DNA of 51,365 bases from an uncultured Clostridia bacterium (GCA_947628155.1 CANQYQ010000002.1:1-51365); one strand, 5' to 3'. Counted from the first letter of the stretch, positions 22,857-31,737 are shown. Notes: generated from the letters alone by a model not told the origin. Program-made: numbers and translations.

Positions 22857-24185
22857 TCAACGGAAGGTTACGGTGAAGGCCGTACCCTCGCCTATCTTGC
22901 TCTCGACAGATATTTCGGCATTGGATATGATGGCGATATGCTTGACAATGGAAAGGCCCAAGCCTGTGCCGTTAATGCGCTTTGAACGGCTTTTATCAAC
23001 GCGGAAGAAGCGTTCAAAAATACGGTCGAGGTATTTTTCCGGGATGCCGATACCGGTATCGGCGACGGTTATAAAGCTCGCGCCGTCACTGTCTGTTCCG
23101 ACGGTGACGGTGACCGAGCCGCCGTCACGGTTATATTTGACGGCGTTATCTATCAGGTTATATATGAGCTCGTCAATACGATGCTCGTTTGAATATACGA
23201 CCGCGCCCGAACCTCCGACCGTTATTGTTATGCCGCGTTCGGCGGCCAAACCGCCGAGACGGTCGGCGCAGTCACGGGCCATATCCTTAAGGTTTATATT
23301 TGTCTTTTCAAGAACGGTATCGCTCTCATCAAGGTCGGACAGCTTTATTATATCGTCAATCAATATGATAAGCCGTCCGGCCTCCTTTTCGATTTTATGG
23401 GCAAATTCGGGTATGTCGTCCGGCTTCGCGAGCCCGCTGGTGATGAGCTGCGAATAGCCCTTGATTGACGTGAGAGGCGTCTTTAGCTCATGAGATACAT
23501 TGGCGGAAAATTCGCGGCGGATCTTTTCCGCGCGTTTTAATTCCGCGATATTACTGCGGATTTCCTTGTTCTGCTGCGCGATGCGCTTCAAAAACGGCTG
23601 TATTTCCGCGTATACGTCATCGTAATTTTCACGGCTGAACGAATATGATTTTTCAATAGGGTGAATTATGTTTTCGGTTATCCGCGCGGAGATTGAGAGC
23701 GAAAGCAAATAAATCAGAACCGCCAGCAATCCGACCGGTACGCCTATTGTGAAAAACAGCAGCCACAGGCTGTTTGTTACGGCCGCGACAAGCAGCACCG
23801 AGCCATCGTCGAGGCGTACGGCGCACGAATACACCGATTCACCGCGCGGCGGCAAAAAACGCGGCTTATCGCCAAATCCCGTTTCCCGCGCTTCCTTTAC
23901 CTCGGGCGAGCCATCGACGCCGGGCAGGTTTGCCTCGCCGCTGTCAAAAATAACGTTGCCGTCCCGTGAGATAAGCACGGCTCTTTTATCGGGCAGGGAA
24001 TCGCTTAAATCATCCAAGGACGCGCCCGAGTTTAAAACGTCCGCCAAAAGCAGCGCCGAGCTTTTTATCTCGTCACGCAGACGTGTGTTAAAGATGGTAT
24101 AACAGGTGACGAAAACAAACGCCGTTGTTATAATAAGTGTGAATATCGCGATAAACCGCAGGTTGCGGTTAATTTTTTTATACAT
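22857..24185 (-). CDS. Sensor histidine kinase, PhoR-like
   Basis: The 442-residue membrane kinase has an N-terminal transmembrane helix (about residues 10-31), an extracellular sensor of about 105 residues, a second helix (about 138-163) and then a cytoplasmic kinase core. The phosphorylated histidine lies in FSANVSHELKTPLTSIKGY. The ATP-binding part shows NLIDNAVKYN (N box), DTGIGIP (G1) and GTGLGLSIVKH (G2). The gene starts two bases after the response regulator stop. Its sequence fits the PhoR/WalK class, and the nearby Na/phosphate transporter supports a phosphate role. Confidence 0.92.
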   Translation of the reverse strand: MYKKINRNLRFIAIFTLIITTAFVFVTCYTIFNTRLRDEIKSSALLLADVLNSGASLDDLSDSLPDKRAVLISRDGNVIFDSGEANLPGVDGSPEVKEARETGFGDKPRFLPPRGESVYSCAVRLDDGSVLLVAAVTNSLWLLFFTIGVPVGLLAVLIYLLSLSISARITENIIHPIEKSYSFSRENYDDVYAEIQPFLKRIAQQNKEIRSNIAELKRAEKIRREFSANVSHELKTPLTSIKGYSQLITSGLAKPDDIPEFAHKIEKEAGRLIILIDDIIKLSDLDESDTVLEKTNINLKDMARDCADRLGGLAAERGITITVGGSGAVVYSNEHRIDELIYNLIDNAVKYNRDGGSVTVTVGTDSDGASFITVADTGIGIPEKYLDRIFERFFRVDKSRSKRINGTGLGLSIVKHIAIISNAEISVESKIGEGTAFTVTFR

Positions 24186-24187
24186 TT

Positions 24188-24856
24188 TTACACCGCCTTG
24201 TATCCGACACCGCGCACTGTTTCAATGTATTTGCCGTGTTCGCCGAGCTTTTGGCGCAGCGTCCTGATATGCACGTCAAGCGTACGTGACTCACCCTCGA
24301 AGCCTATGCCCCATACATGGTCCATCAGCGAAGCGCGCGTTACGGCGCGGCCGCTGTTTTGTACGAGTATGTAAAGCAGTTCAAATTCCTTGTATGTCAG
24401 CGGTATCGTATCGTTTCCCAGGCTTACCTCCCGGCTTTCGGGATCGACGGTTAGTCCGTGAAATTCCATCGTCTCGCCCGACTGCGGCGCGGCGCGGCGC
24501 AGCAGCGCCTTGACGCGGGAAATAAGCTCCATAATGTCAAACGGCTTTGTTATGTAATCATCCGCGCCGCCGTCAAGACCGCGTATTTTATCCACCTGCG
24601 AGGTCTTTGCCGTGAGAAGTATCACGGGTACGCGCTTTAAGCGCGCGTCGGAGCGGATGCCGCGAAGGATCGTCATTCCGTCCGTGTCGGGCAGCATTAT
24701 GTCAAGCAATATAAGGTCGGGAACAGACGCGCTCGACGCCTTATAAAACTCCGACGCGCTTTCACAGCCGGTTACGGCAAAGCCGTAATTGGATAATGTG
24801 TACGCGATAAGCTCGCGGATGTCGGCGTCATCCTCGACACAGATGAGTTGTTTCAT
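24188..24856 (-). CDS. OmpR/PhoB-family response regulator
   Basis: The 222-residue regulator has a receiver domain with the phosphorylated aspartate in LILLDIMLPDTDG (Asp52) and the conserved lysine in LLTAK. A winged-helix DNA-binding domain follows (LTYKEFELLYILVQN and VWGIGFEGESRTLDVHIRTL). The ATG at 24856 was chosen because GAGGTGA precedes it and conserved sequence begins there; a longer frame extends into repeat DNA. It heads a two-gene operon with the kinase. The substrate genes are likely phosphate genes by analogy to PhoP/PhoB. Confidence 0.93.
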   Translation of the reverse strand: MKQLICVEDDADIRELIAYTLSNYGFAVTGCESASEFYKASSASVPDLILLDIMLPDTDGMTILRGIRSDARLKRVPVILLTAKTSQVDKIRGLDGGADDYITKPFDIMELISRVKALLRRAAPQSGETMEFHGLTVDPESREVSLGNDTIPLTYKEFELLYILVQNSGRAVTRASLMDHVWGIGFEGESRTLDVHIRTLRQKLGEHGKYIETVRGVGYKAV

Positions 24857-24874
24857 GTCTTTCACCTCATTGAT

Positions 24875-24903
24875 ATTGTAGCATAGTTTTATGTCATGCG
24901 CAA
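24875..24903 (-). promoter_or_regulatory. Promoter of the two-component operon
   Basis: Minus-strand TTGCGC (24898-24903) and TACAAT (24875-24880) are 17 bases apart, with the ribosome binding site and start of the regulator gene just downstream. Confidence 0.55.
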
Positions 24904-24949
24904 GGAGAATTTTAGTTTGACGCGCTAATGTAAATGGCGGGTGTTGGCG

Positions 24950-25270
24950 AAGGGATTCTGTAATTATGATAAATCGTTCAAATATACGATATTCTGTAAA
25001 AATGAATCCCTCCACCATGCTGCGCATGGTCCCCCTCCCTTTGACAAGGGAGGCTAACGCACGCCATATGCGATTTTCGCTAACTGGAACGCTCCGCTTG
25101 TGCCTTTTGGTAAGGGAGGCTAACGCACGCCATATGCGATTTTCGCTAACGGGAACGCTCCGCTTGCGCCTTTTGGTAAGGGAGGCTAGCGCACGCCGTA
25201 TGCGATTTTCGCTAACGGGAACGCCCCGCTTGCGCCCTTTGGCAAGGGAGGCTAACGCTCGCCGTATACC
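24950..25270. repeat. Dispersed repeat copy 2 with three 66-bp tandem units
   Basis: 24950-25058 matches the core of the repeat at 210-420 (GGGATTCTGTAATTATGATA, then CCACCATGCTGCGCATGG and CCCTCCCTTTGACAAGGGAGG). From 25059 a 66-bp unit follows three times (25059-25124, 25125-25190, 25191-25256), each with a TATGCGATTTTCGCTAAC core and ending in AAGGGAGGCTA(A/G)C. A fourth, partial unit follows. The units differ by only a few bases. No gene with a start signal is present. Confidence 0.85.
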
Positions 25271-25330
25271 ATATTGGTTTAAGGCGGCGCGATGCGGGCA
25301 AAAGTGAGATAAACATAAATTTGAAGAAGA

Positions 25331-25355
25331 AAACGGAACCGCTCGGGTTCCGTTT
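25331..25355. terminator. Hairpin terminator between repeat DNA and the transporter gene
   Basis: AAACGGAACC and GGTTCCGTTT form a 10-bp stem with a five-base loop. The minus-strand side is followed by a T-rich run, so it may end the transcript of the phosphate transporter. Confidence 0.5.
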
Positions 25356-25400
25356 GTATATTTTCATATCTTTATATCTTCGTATCTTCGTATTTTCACA

Positions 25401-25459
25401 TTCTCGTCGTCTCGTCGTCTCGTCTTCTCGTCTTCTCGTCTTCTCGTCTTCTCGCCTTC
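25401..25459. repeat. Simple 8-bp tandem repeat (CTCGTCTT)
   Basis: CTCGTCTT and its variant CTCGTCGT repeat about seven times. The neighbouring 25360-25400 and 25460-25520 are AT-rich with TATTTTCATAT-like words. No gene is seen between 25271 and 25527. Confidence 0.75.
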
Positions 25460-25527
25460 TCATATATGCGTATTCCCGCATTTTCATATTTTGATATTTT
25501 AATATTTCGGTATTCGCGCATACTTAT

Positions 25528-27276
25528 CTATATGCTGTATTTTGCCTTATATGCGTCGTATTTACGGTTAAAGTCGTTTTCGCCCTCGTACTTGACGGAG
25601 TTCAGATACTCATGAGTATCGAAGGAATCGTCGCTGACCTGTATTATACAGACGGCAACGTTCGAGCAATGGTCGGCTATTCTTTCACAGCTTGTTAAAA
25701 TATCCGCGAAGGAGAAGCCGGTCTCGATACTGCATTCGCCGGATTTAAGGCGCTTTATATGATGGCGTTTCATCTTGCGTGTCAGCTTATCGATAAGCTG
25801 TTCGAGCGGCTCTACGTCTTTAGCCGTCTCAATATCATTATTTACAAACGCGTTTACCGAGAGTCCGATAATTTCCGAAATCGCGTCGGCCATTACGCGT
25901 GATTCCCGCATCGCGGCGGGGCTGAAGCTCAGATTTTTATCATGTATTTCCTTTATCGCGTTGGCAATATTAAGCTCGTGGTCGGATATGCGTTCAAAGT
26001 CGCCTATCGCGTGGAGTATATTGGAAATCATATGGCTGTCGCCGGACGTGAGGTTCTGGCGGCTCAGCTTTACAAGGTATGTGCCGAGCTTGTCCTCATA
26101 GCGGTCAACCTCCGCCTCATTCTCCGTGACGATATTATACGACTTTTCGGTGAAGCCGTCGTCAAACATCGACATTACAACGTCGAGGCTGTCGACACAG
26201 TACATCGCCATATTATCGGTTATGCTCTTTGCCTGATGCGCCGCTACGGCAGGCGTGGCAAGAAAGCGCTCGTCGAGAAGCTTATAGCGTTTTTCCTCCT
26301 CGCCGTCGCGGATAATGAACCGCGAAAGCTGTTCGAGCTGCTTTGCAAACGGAAGCATAATTGCCGTCGTTCCGAGCTTAAAGCTGGTGTGGACTATAGC
26401 TATTCCGAGCGCGTTTATGGATTGATTTACAAATGTAAAGCCTATCATCGCGTCCAGCGCGTAATACAAAATCAAGAACACAAACGTTCCGATAAGGTTG
26501 AAGGAAAGGTGTATGACGGCCGCGCGCTGTGCGTCCTTATTCGCGCCTATTGACGCTAAAAGCGCGGTTATACACGTTCCGATATTCTGACCCATGATTA
26601 TGGGGATAGCGTTGGAATATGTTATTCCGCCGGTGACTGACAAGGCCTGCAGTATGCCGACCGATGCCGACGAGCTCTGTATCACCGCCGTTACAAGCGC
26701 GCCGGTCAAAACGCCGAGTATCGGATTCGAGAACAGTACAAGGAAGCTCCTGAATCTGTCGTTTGTTGTGAGCGGCGCGACCGCGGACGACATTAACTCC
26801 ATGCCCATCATCAATACTCCGAAGCCGATAAAAATCGTGCCTATGTAATTGGTGCGCTCCTTTTTCATGAACATCGTCATTACTATGCCGATACACGCGA
26901 AAATCGGCGCGAAGGACGACGGCTTTAAAAGCTGTATGAAAAAGTTTGTGCTTTCGATGCCCGTCGAGCTTAAAAGCCATGATGTGGCGGCAGTTCCGAT
27001 ATTTGCGCCCATGATCACCCCGACCGCCTGCGACAGCCGCATTATGCCGGAATTTACGAAACCCACTACCATGACCGTCGTCGCGGAAGAGCTCTGTATT
27101 ACCGCCGTTACGGCCGCGCCCAAAAGCACGCCCTTTATCGGACTTGACGTGAGGTTTTCAAGTATTGATTTAAGCCGTCCGCCGGCGCATTTCTCCAGTC
27201 CGTCCTCCATGACGTTCATGCCGAACAGGAATATCGCCAAACCGCCGAACAGCGTAAGTATCGAGAAAAAATCCAT
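25528..27276 (-). CDS. Na+/phosphate cotransporter with PhoU domain (NptA/PNaS family)
   Basis: The 582-residue membrane protein has two Na/Pi cotransporter repeats with the family's QSSSATT motif (AAVTAVIQSSSATTVMVVGF) and its second copy (ALVTAVIQSSSASVGIL). Residues from about 350 form a PhoU-like helical domain (ISNILHAIGDFERISDHELNIANAI; CERIADHCSNVAVCI). It takes up inorganic phosphate with sodium and may sense phosphate through PhoU. The ATG at 27276 is preceded by GAAAGGA; 13 further upstream codons are open but lack a site. The neighbouring two-component system may control it. Confidence 0.93.
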   Translation of the reverse strand: MDFFSILTLFGGLAIFLFGMNVMEDGLEKCAGGRLKSILENLTSSPIKGVLLGAAVTAVIQSSSATTVMVVGFVNSGIMRLSQAVGVIMGANIGTAATSWLLSSTGIESTNFFIQLLKPSSFAPIFACIGIVMTMFMKKERTNYIGTIFIGFGVLMMGMELMSSAVAPLTTNDRFRSFLVLFSNPILGVLTGALVTAVIQSSSASVGILQALSVTGGITYSNAIPIIMGQNIGTCITALLASIGANKDAQRAAVIHLSFNLIGTFVFLILYYALDAMIGFTFVNQSINALGIAIVHTSFKLGTTAIMLPFAKQLEQLSRFIIRDGEEEKRYKLLDERFLATPAVAAHQAKSITDNMAMYCVDSLDVVMSMFDDGFTEKSYNIVTENEAEVDRYEDKLGTYLVKLSRQNLTSGDSHMISNILHAIGDFERISDHELNIANAIKEIHDKNLSFSPAAMRESRVMADAISEIIGLSVNAFVNNDIETAKDVEPLEQLIDKLTRKMKRHHIKRLKSGECSIETGFSFADILTSCERIADHCSNVAVCIIQVSDDSFDTHEYLNSVKYEGENDFNRKYDAYKAKYSI

Positions 27277-27443
27277 CTTATTCAGTCCTTTCTCCTGACG
27301 CGGGAAAAATATCATTGTCCTTACTTCTCAGCTCCCACGCTTATATAATAACATATAAATGTTAAATTTGAAAGACTAAATTTCAATTTTATGTAAAATC
27401 TATGTAAAATTTTTACGGGATTTTTTCGTAATCGCTACAAAAA

Positions 27444-27479
27444 ATTTACATAAAATCCCCTTCGGGATTTTATGTAAAT
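27444..27479 (-). terminator. Strong terminator behind the FTR-like gene
   Basis: A 16-bp perfect stem (ATTTACATAAAATCCC and its complement) encloses four bases. On the minus strand it is followed by six T, so it ends the transcript of the gene at 27502-27699. Confidence 0.8.
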
Positions 27480-27501
27480 TGAGGCCGTTTTTCCATTGTA
27501 A

Positions 27502-27699
27502 CTATTTTTCCTTGTAATAGAGCAGGCAATGGCAATAACCCTCGAAATCGGGATCGGCTATCTGCTCGCGAAATTCGCGGCACATGCATTTGGTGTCCTC
27601 GCTTTTCTCTATAACGCATGGGCAGTAACCGCCGCGCTCCGCAAGTCCGGCCTTGACCGTGCGGACGATTTCCTCATTTTCATTAAGACGTATTCTCAT
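27502..27699 (-). CDS. Mini ferredoxin:thioredoxin reductase catalytic-like protein
   Basis: The 65-residue protein has the Cys pattern of the catalytic beta chain of ferredoxin:thioredoxin reductase: CPC at residues 26-28, CMC at 38-40 and CHC at 56-58. The usual chain is about 110 residues, so this is a reduced form seen in anaerobes. The family uses a 4Fe-4S cluster and a nearby disulfide to pass electrons to thioredoxin. AAGGAGG lies before the ATG. No thioredoxin or ferredoxin gene is adjacent. Confidence 0.85.
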   Translation of the reverse strand: MRIRLNENEEIVRTVKAGLAERGGYCPCVIEKSEDTKCMCREFREQIADPDFEGYCHCLLYYKEK

Positions 27700-27726
27700 A
27701 TTATATCCTCCTTGATTTTGTCAAAA

Positions 27727-27760
27727 AGACGTGATTTTGGCTTTATGAGGGCACTCTCTA
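27727..27760 (+). repeat. Partial copy of the MITE-like element's right end
   Basis: AGACGTGATTTTGGCTTTAT followed by GAGGGCACTCTCTAA matches the right end of the element at 9160-9316 with a few changes. The left terminus is missing. Confidence 0.55.
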
Positions 27761-28741
27761 ATAGTGAATTGCGCTCCCGCCTATAAATTCACGCGCGAGC
27801 GAGGTTTCGGGAACGGCCGCCTCATCGAGCGGCGTGAGAGAAAGCGCGAGATCCTTCAGATACCGCGCTTCGCCGGCAAATTCATAATCATCGGGCACAT
27901 CGGAGAGCACCTTCAAAATATGCGGACGGTAGACATTAAGCTCGTATATAAGCGAGGAGTTGAAAATAACGTCGGCTGTTTCCGAATACGGATATATATT
28001 GCGTACGGCGGAAATTTCCTGATTCGCCCACAGGTCAAAGGTAACGCGGTAATCGGAGCTGCGGAAGTAATAATCCCTGACGAGGCGGCGCGCCATACGC
28101 AGCTTCTCGGACGGGATCTTTACGCCGTCCGCGCCGTCGAGTCCGCAAAGCGCGGTACAGTAAAGGCGGAATTTAACGCTTTCTCCGATGTTGTCCGCAA
28201 GCTTTGGGTTAAGGCCGTGTATGCCCTCCACGATCACAAGCTCGTTATCGCGCAGCCGCAGTCTTCGCGCGTCGGGAACAATAACGCGGCGCTTGAAGTC
28301 AAAATGCGGCATCACGGCTTCGCGGCCCCGGACGAGCTCGGCGAGATGTTCGTTGAAAAGACGGTAGTCAATAGATCCCAGCGCTTCATAATCCGGCTCG
28401 CCCTCGGAATTTAACGGCATATCCTTGATCTCTCTGTAGTAATCATCGAGAGATACGGATACGGAGCTTATGCCGAGCGCGCTGAGCTCGGCTGTGAGCC
28501 GATGCGCGGCCGTCGTCTTGCCCGACGCGGACGGTCCGGCGATAAATACCGCACGGCTGCCCTTATCGCGGATTTGAGCCGCGATCCTTTGAAAACCGCG
28601 TTCATGGCGTCTTTCGCAAATGTCAATAAGGCGGTCTATTCCGCCGTCGGATATTATCCCGTTCACGTCGCTTACGGAATCGACGCCCAGCTCCACGCAC
28701 AACGCGCGGTGCTTCGCTTTCGCTTCTTCTACCTTGCCCAT
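27758..28741 (-). CDS. Uridine kinase / phosphoribulokinase-family kinase
   Basis: The 327-residue P-loop kinase has Walker A in GPSASGKTTAAH, the substrate segment SVSLDDYYRE and a base-binding segment (VIVEGIHGLNPKLAD). It belongs to the uridine kinase-like group in Firmicutes, which adds a domain of about 50 residues before the P-loop. The preceding 60 residues here are helical, not a TGS domain. The substrate could be uridine or another nucleoside. It lies divergent to a purine nucleoside phosphorylase gene, which fits nucleoside salvage. Confidence 0.85.
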   Translation of the reverse strand: MGKVEEAKAKHRALCVELGVDSVSDVNGIISDGGIDRLIDICERRHERGFQRIAAQIRDKGSRAVFIAGPSASGKTTAAHRLTAELSALGISSVSVSLDDYYREIKDMPLNSEGEPDYEALGSIDYRLFNEHLAELVRGREAVMPHFDFKRRVIVPDARRLRLRDNELVIVEGIHGLNPKLADNIGESVKFRLYCTALCGLDGADGVKIPSEKLRMARRLVRDYYFRSSDYRVTFDLWANQEISAVRNIYPYSETADVIFNSSLIYELNVYRPHILKVLSDVPDDYEFAGEARYLKDLALSLTPLDEAAVPETSLAREFIGGSAIHY

Positions 28742-28807
28742 ATAATCACCTCAAATGTTATTATGTAACATTATTATATCATGTATTTTAAAAATATTCA
28801 ACCGATA

Positions 28808-28836
28808 TTGATTATAACGAAAATTCGGTGTACAAT
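28808..28836 (+). promoter_or_regulatory. Promoter of the purine nucleoside phosphorylase gene
   Basis: TTGATT (28808-28813) and TACAAT (28831-28836) are 17 bases apart. The start would be about 15 bases upstream of the GGAGGTGA site. Confidence 0.6.
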
Positions 28837-28857
28837 ATCATTACGGAGGTGAGTAAA

Positions 28858-29565
28858 ATGGCGACACCGCATATTAACGCGAACCCGGGAGATTTCGCGA
28901 AAACCGTGCTTATGCCCGGCGACCCGTTACGGGCGAAATTTACGGCGGAGAATTTTCTCTCGGGCGCGGAGCAGGTGAATAATGTAAGAGGAGTCCTCGG
29001 ATATACGGGGATATATAAGGGCAAGCGCGTATCGGTTATGGCAAGCGGCATGGGCATGCCGTCTATGGGGATCTATTCGTATGAGCTGTTTAATTTTTTC
29101 GGAGTGGAGAATATTATACGTATCGGCTCGGCGGGCGCTGTAGCGCCGGAGCTGGATCTATACGATATTGTCGCCGGGATGGGCGCGTGCACAAATTCCG
29201 CATACGCAAGGCAATACGGACTGCCGGGCGCGTTCGCGCCGATCGCGGATTTCGGGCTTCTGACAAAATGCGTTGACGAGGGGAAAAAGCTCGGCGTTGA
29301 CATTAAGGTCGGGAATCTCATATCGTCCGATACGTTTTACAGCGATGACTCGGATGCGTTTGGTAACTGGAAAAAGATGGGCGTATTGGCGATAGAGATG
29401 GAGGCGGCGGCGCTGTATATGAACGCGGCACGCGCCGGGAAGAGGGCCTTGGCAATCTGCACTATCTCCGACTGCCCGGAAAAGGGTACGGAAACGACGG
29501 CGCGGGAACGGGAAAAATCGTTTACGCAAATGATCGAAATCGCGCTTAACACGGCAATTCGATAA
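28858..29565 (+). CDS. deoD: Purine nucleoside phosphorylase DeoD
   Basis: The 235-residue enzyme splits purine ribo- and deoxyribonucleosides with phosphate to give the base and the sugar 1-phosphate. Family signatures are [41 protein letters not shown] (phosphate and sugar site) and [13 protein letters not shown] with SDCPEK near the C-terminus. The ATG at 28858 follows GGAGGTGA; the frame upstream is not needed. The length is normal for the hexameric form. A terminator follows within a few bases. Confidence 0.95.
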   Translation: MATPHINANPGDFAKTVLMPGDPLRAKFTAENFLSGAEQVNNVRGVLGYTGIYKGKRVSVMASGMGMPSMGIYSYELFNFFGVENIIRIGSAGAVAPELDLYDIVAGMGACTNSAYARQYGLPGAFAPIADFGLLTKCVDEGKKLGVDIKVGNLISSDTFYSDDSDAFGNWKKMGVLAIEMEAAALYMNAARAGKRALAICTISDCPEKGTETTAREREKSFTQMIEIALNTAIR

Positions 29566-29567
29566 TA

Positions 29568-29609
29568 AAAAGAGCCTCAAGGAAAATGCGGTCTCCTATG
29601 AGGCTCTTT
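29568..29609 (+). terminator. Intrinsic terminator behind deoD
   Basis: AAAGAGCCTCA and TGAGGCTCTTT form an 11-bp perfect stem with a loop of about 20 bases, and T-rich sequence follows. It can also serve the convergent gene at 29673. Confidence 0.8.
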
Positions 29610-29672
29610 CTTTATAGGGTGGTTAATCCATTGGCTGTATTACATGGTTAGAATCGATTTATATGCCGGGAA

Positions 29673-30833
29673 TTACAGCTTTTTAAAAACGAGGTTATCT
29701 ACTACCGTATCTGCACCCTCGATGATCGTGAGCGAAAAGCTGTCCGCGTCCAGCGGGGTCAGAACGTATTTTCTGTTCTCGCCCGCCGCAACGTATACTC
29801 CGTTGTCGAGCACCGCCGTGGCGTTGCCGATGTTATAATCCTTCCATCCGCGATAATCATATGTAATCATAATTCTGTCCGCGCCGGTGGATGTGACATC
29901 CAGATTGGCGATTCCCTCGCCCGCGGAATCATACGCGCGGTAATTCCCGGCGCTAATCGCGGCGTCAGACGTACCCGACGCACCCGACGCGCCCGACGCG
30001 CCCTCAACCGACGACGACGTTTTTATAAAATCCCAAGCGATATCGTGCGCTTCGCCTGTATCTTTATCATATATCTCAAAGCGAATATGGCCGTTTGCCT
30101 TAGGGAATAAGACATATGTTACCGGTGAGCTTTCGTATTCACCCGTGTCCCTGCGGGTACCGCTGTACTCTCCGTCGGCGACATAAGCGCCGTCAGGCTG
30201 GAAATACGCGGGGTTCGCGCTGTATCCGAATCCGCCGGTGTGTCTTCTGCTGTATGCGAAGGTCAAAGAACCGTCCCCGGCTTTGGTTATTTCCAATCCC
30301 GCCATCGGCTCATCGTTTGCAGAAGCGGTATATGTGCCGATGAGAGAGTCCGCGTCTACAATATAAACGGATCTTGTATCTTCGTCCCACGCGATATCCA
30401 CGCCCGCTATTTCACAAAACGCTCTTACGGGTACATAGAACACGTCGTAATACTGCAGGGTCGCGGGCACGTCGAAATAACTATTCCGGCTTGTATCACG
30501 GCCGCTCATGACCTCTTCCTCGTCATATCCCGTTCCTACAACAGCGTAATTTTGTTCGGCGATAAATCTGTATACGGTATTTGTACCCTTCTTTGTAAAG
30601 GATACGGAATTATACTTATCCAAATCGCCATAAGTATATCCGAGCGCCTCAAAAATCGGTACGAGCCTTACCATGGTTCGGTCGTTTACGATAAGAGGCT
30701 TATACTGTCCGCTGTCAACCATTTCGCCGTTGACGTAAACCGTTACGTCCTCGGAGTATGACGCACACGCGCACGGCACCGCCGCCGCCATCATCGAAGC
30801 GGCCGCCAGAGCCGCAATTAATCTTTTTTTCAT
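29673..30833 (-). CDS. Secreted copper-amine-oxidase-N (stalk) domain protein
   Basis: The 386-residue protein has a signal peptide (MKKRLIAALAAASMMAAAVP). A copper amine oxidase N-terminal-like domain follows (residues about 30-155; PLIVNDRTMVRLVPIFEALG, YYDVFYVPVRAFCEIAGVDI). This domain is a common surface stalk in Clostridia and needs no copper. The rest holds beta-rich segments, a Gly/Ala/Ser linker near residue 280 and two related segments. It lies 34 bases behind the PP2C phosphatase gene, so it may be the last gene of the peptide operon. Confidence 0.8.
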   Translation of the reverse strand: MKKRLIAALAAASMMAAAVPCACASYSEDVTVYVNGEMVDSGQYKPLIVNDRTMVRLVPIFEALGYTYGDLDKYNSVSFTKKGTNTVYRFIAEQNYAVVGTGYDEEEVMSGRDTSRNSYFDVPATLQYYDVFYVPVRAFCEIAGVDIAWDEDTRSVYIVDADSLIGTYTASANDEPMAGLEITKAGDGSLTFAYSRRHTGGFGYSANPAYFQPDGAYVADGEYSGTRRDTGEYESSPVTYVLFPKANGHIRFEIYDKDTGEAHDIAWDFIKTSSSVEGASGASGASGTSDAAISAGNYRAYDSAGEGIANLDVTSTGADRIMITYDYRGWKDYNIGNATAVLDNGVYVAAGENRKYVLTPLDADSFSLTIIEGADTVVDNLVFKKL

Positions 30834-30867
30834 TGTTCTTTCCTCCTAAAATGTGTTTTAATTGAAT

Positions 30868-31737
30868 TTATAATGAATACCTCACCGCAAGCAGTGTGAT
30901 ATCATCATCCTGTCCGGCGTGATCCATAAACGCTATAACGCGTCTGCGAATATACGCGGTAAGCTCACGCATACTGTGCTTATCCGCCATATACGTTTGA
31001 ACCGCGGCGGTAAGCCGAGCGTCCCCAAAGCTTTCGTCGGCGCTGTTATGCGCCTCCGTTACACCGTCGGTATATAAAATTAATATATCCCCGTCGTTTA
31101 GCTTATAGTCAAAGCTTGTATATGTTATTCGTCTTTTTTCGGAAAAGTATGACGCGAGCGGCAAGCCCGAACGCTGCTTTATAAGCTCCGTACCTCCGTC
31201 GCTTCTCAGTACAACGGGGTAATTATGTCCCGCGTTAACGCAGCGCATAGAGCCGGTTTCGACGTCGAGAACGGCGCTCCATGACGTTACAAACCGCTTT
31301 TGCATCGATGACGCGCACAGCTGCTTATTTACCTCGTTATATACGCTTTCTATATCCTCGCCCGACTGCAGGCGTAGCTTGATCATGGATTTTGTTACAG
31401 CCATGTACATGGCCGCGGGTATGCCCTTCCCTTCTATATCCGATACTCCAAAATATATATGCGAGCCGTCTATAGGAAAAAAATCATAAAAGTCGCCGCC
31501 TGTCTCGTTCGCCGCGTCCATGTCGGCATACAGGTCTATCCCCGGATGCTCCGGGAATGCCGGGTATGCCGAGGGGAGCATGCTCCGCTGAATTTGCTCA
31601 GCCACGATCTGCTCCGACCGCATGGCCCTGTTCTCCGCTATATATTGCTCATATGATTCAAGCCGCCGTTTAAGCGATCGTATTTCCCTGTCCTTCTCGG
31701 CAATGATTTTTTCATAATTCTCGTTATTTCTTTTCAT
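30868..31737 (-). CDS. RsbU/SpoIIE-type PP2C serine phosphatase
   Basis: The 289-residue cytoplasmic protein starts with a coiled coil (residues 1-45). The PP2C-like phosphatase of the RsbU kind then has ADMDAANETGGDFYDFF, FGVSDIEGKGIPAAM, VNAGHNYPVVLR, LILYTDGVTEAH and QDDDITLLAVR; the aspartates of these motifs bind manganese. Such enzymes remove phosphate from STAS-domain anti-sigma antagonists. The matching STAS protein and kinase are encoded at 46361-47132. It follows the Nif11-type peptide gene by 50 bases in the same direction. It has no membrane or GAF sensor domain, so its input is unknown. Confidence 0.9.
   Translation of the reverse strand: MKRNNENYEKIIAEKDREIRSLKRRLESYEQYIAENRAMRSEQIVAEQIQRSMLPSAYPAFPEHPGIDLYADMDAANETGGDFYDFFPIDGSHIYFGVSDIEGKGIPAAMYMAVTKSMIKLRLQSGEDIESVYNEVNKQLCASSMQKRFVTSWSAVLDVETGSMRCVNAGHNYPVVLRSDGGTELIKQRSGLPLASYFSEKRRITYTSFDYKLNDGDILILYTDGVTEAHNSADESFGDARLTAAVQTYMADKHSMRELTAYIRRRVIAFMDHAGQDDDITLLAVRYSL

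Noticed and set aside
24188-25027. Longer response regulator beginning at 25027
   Set aside because: The added 57 residues lie in repeat DNA and in the promoter, and conserved sequence begins at 24856 behind a good ribosome binding site.
25059-25256. CRISPR-like direct repeats
   Set aside because: The 66-bp units are adjacent with no unique spacers, and no cas gene is present in the window.
28763-28785. Fifth ECF-type promoter (TGTAACA near the kinase and deoD genes)
   Set aside because: The next TGTAT lies 11 bases away instead of 15, and deoD has a normal promoter nearer to it.
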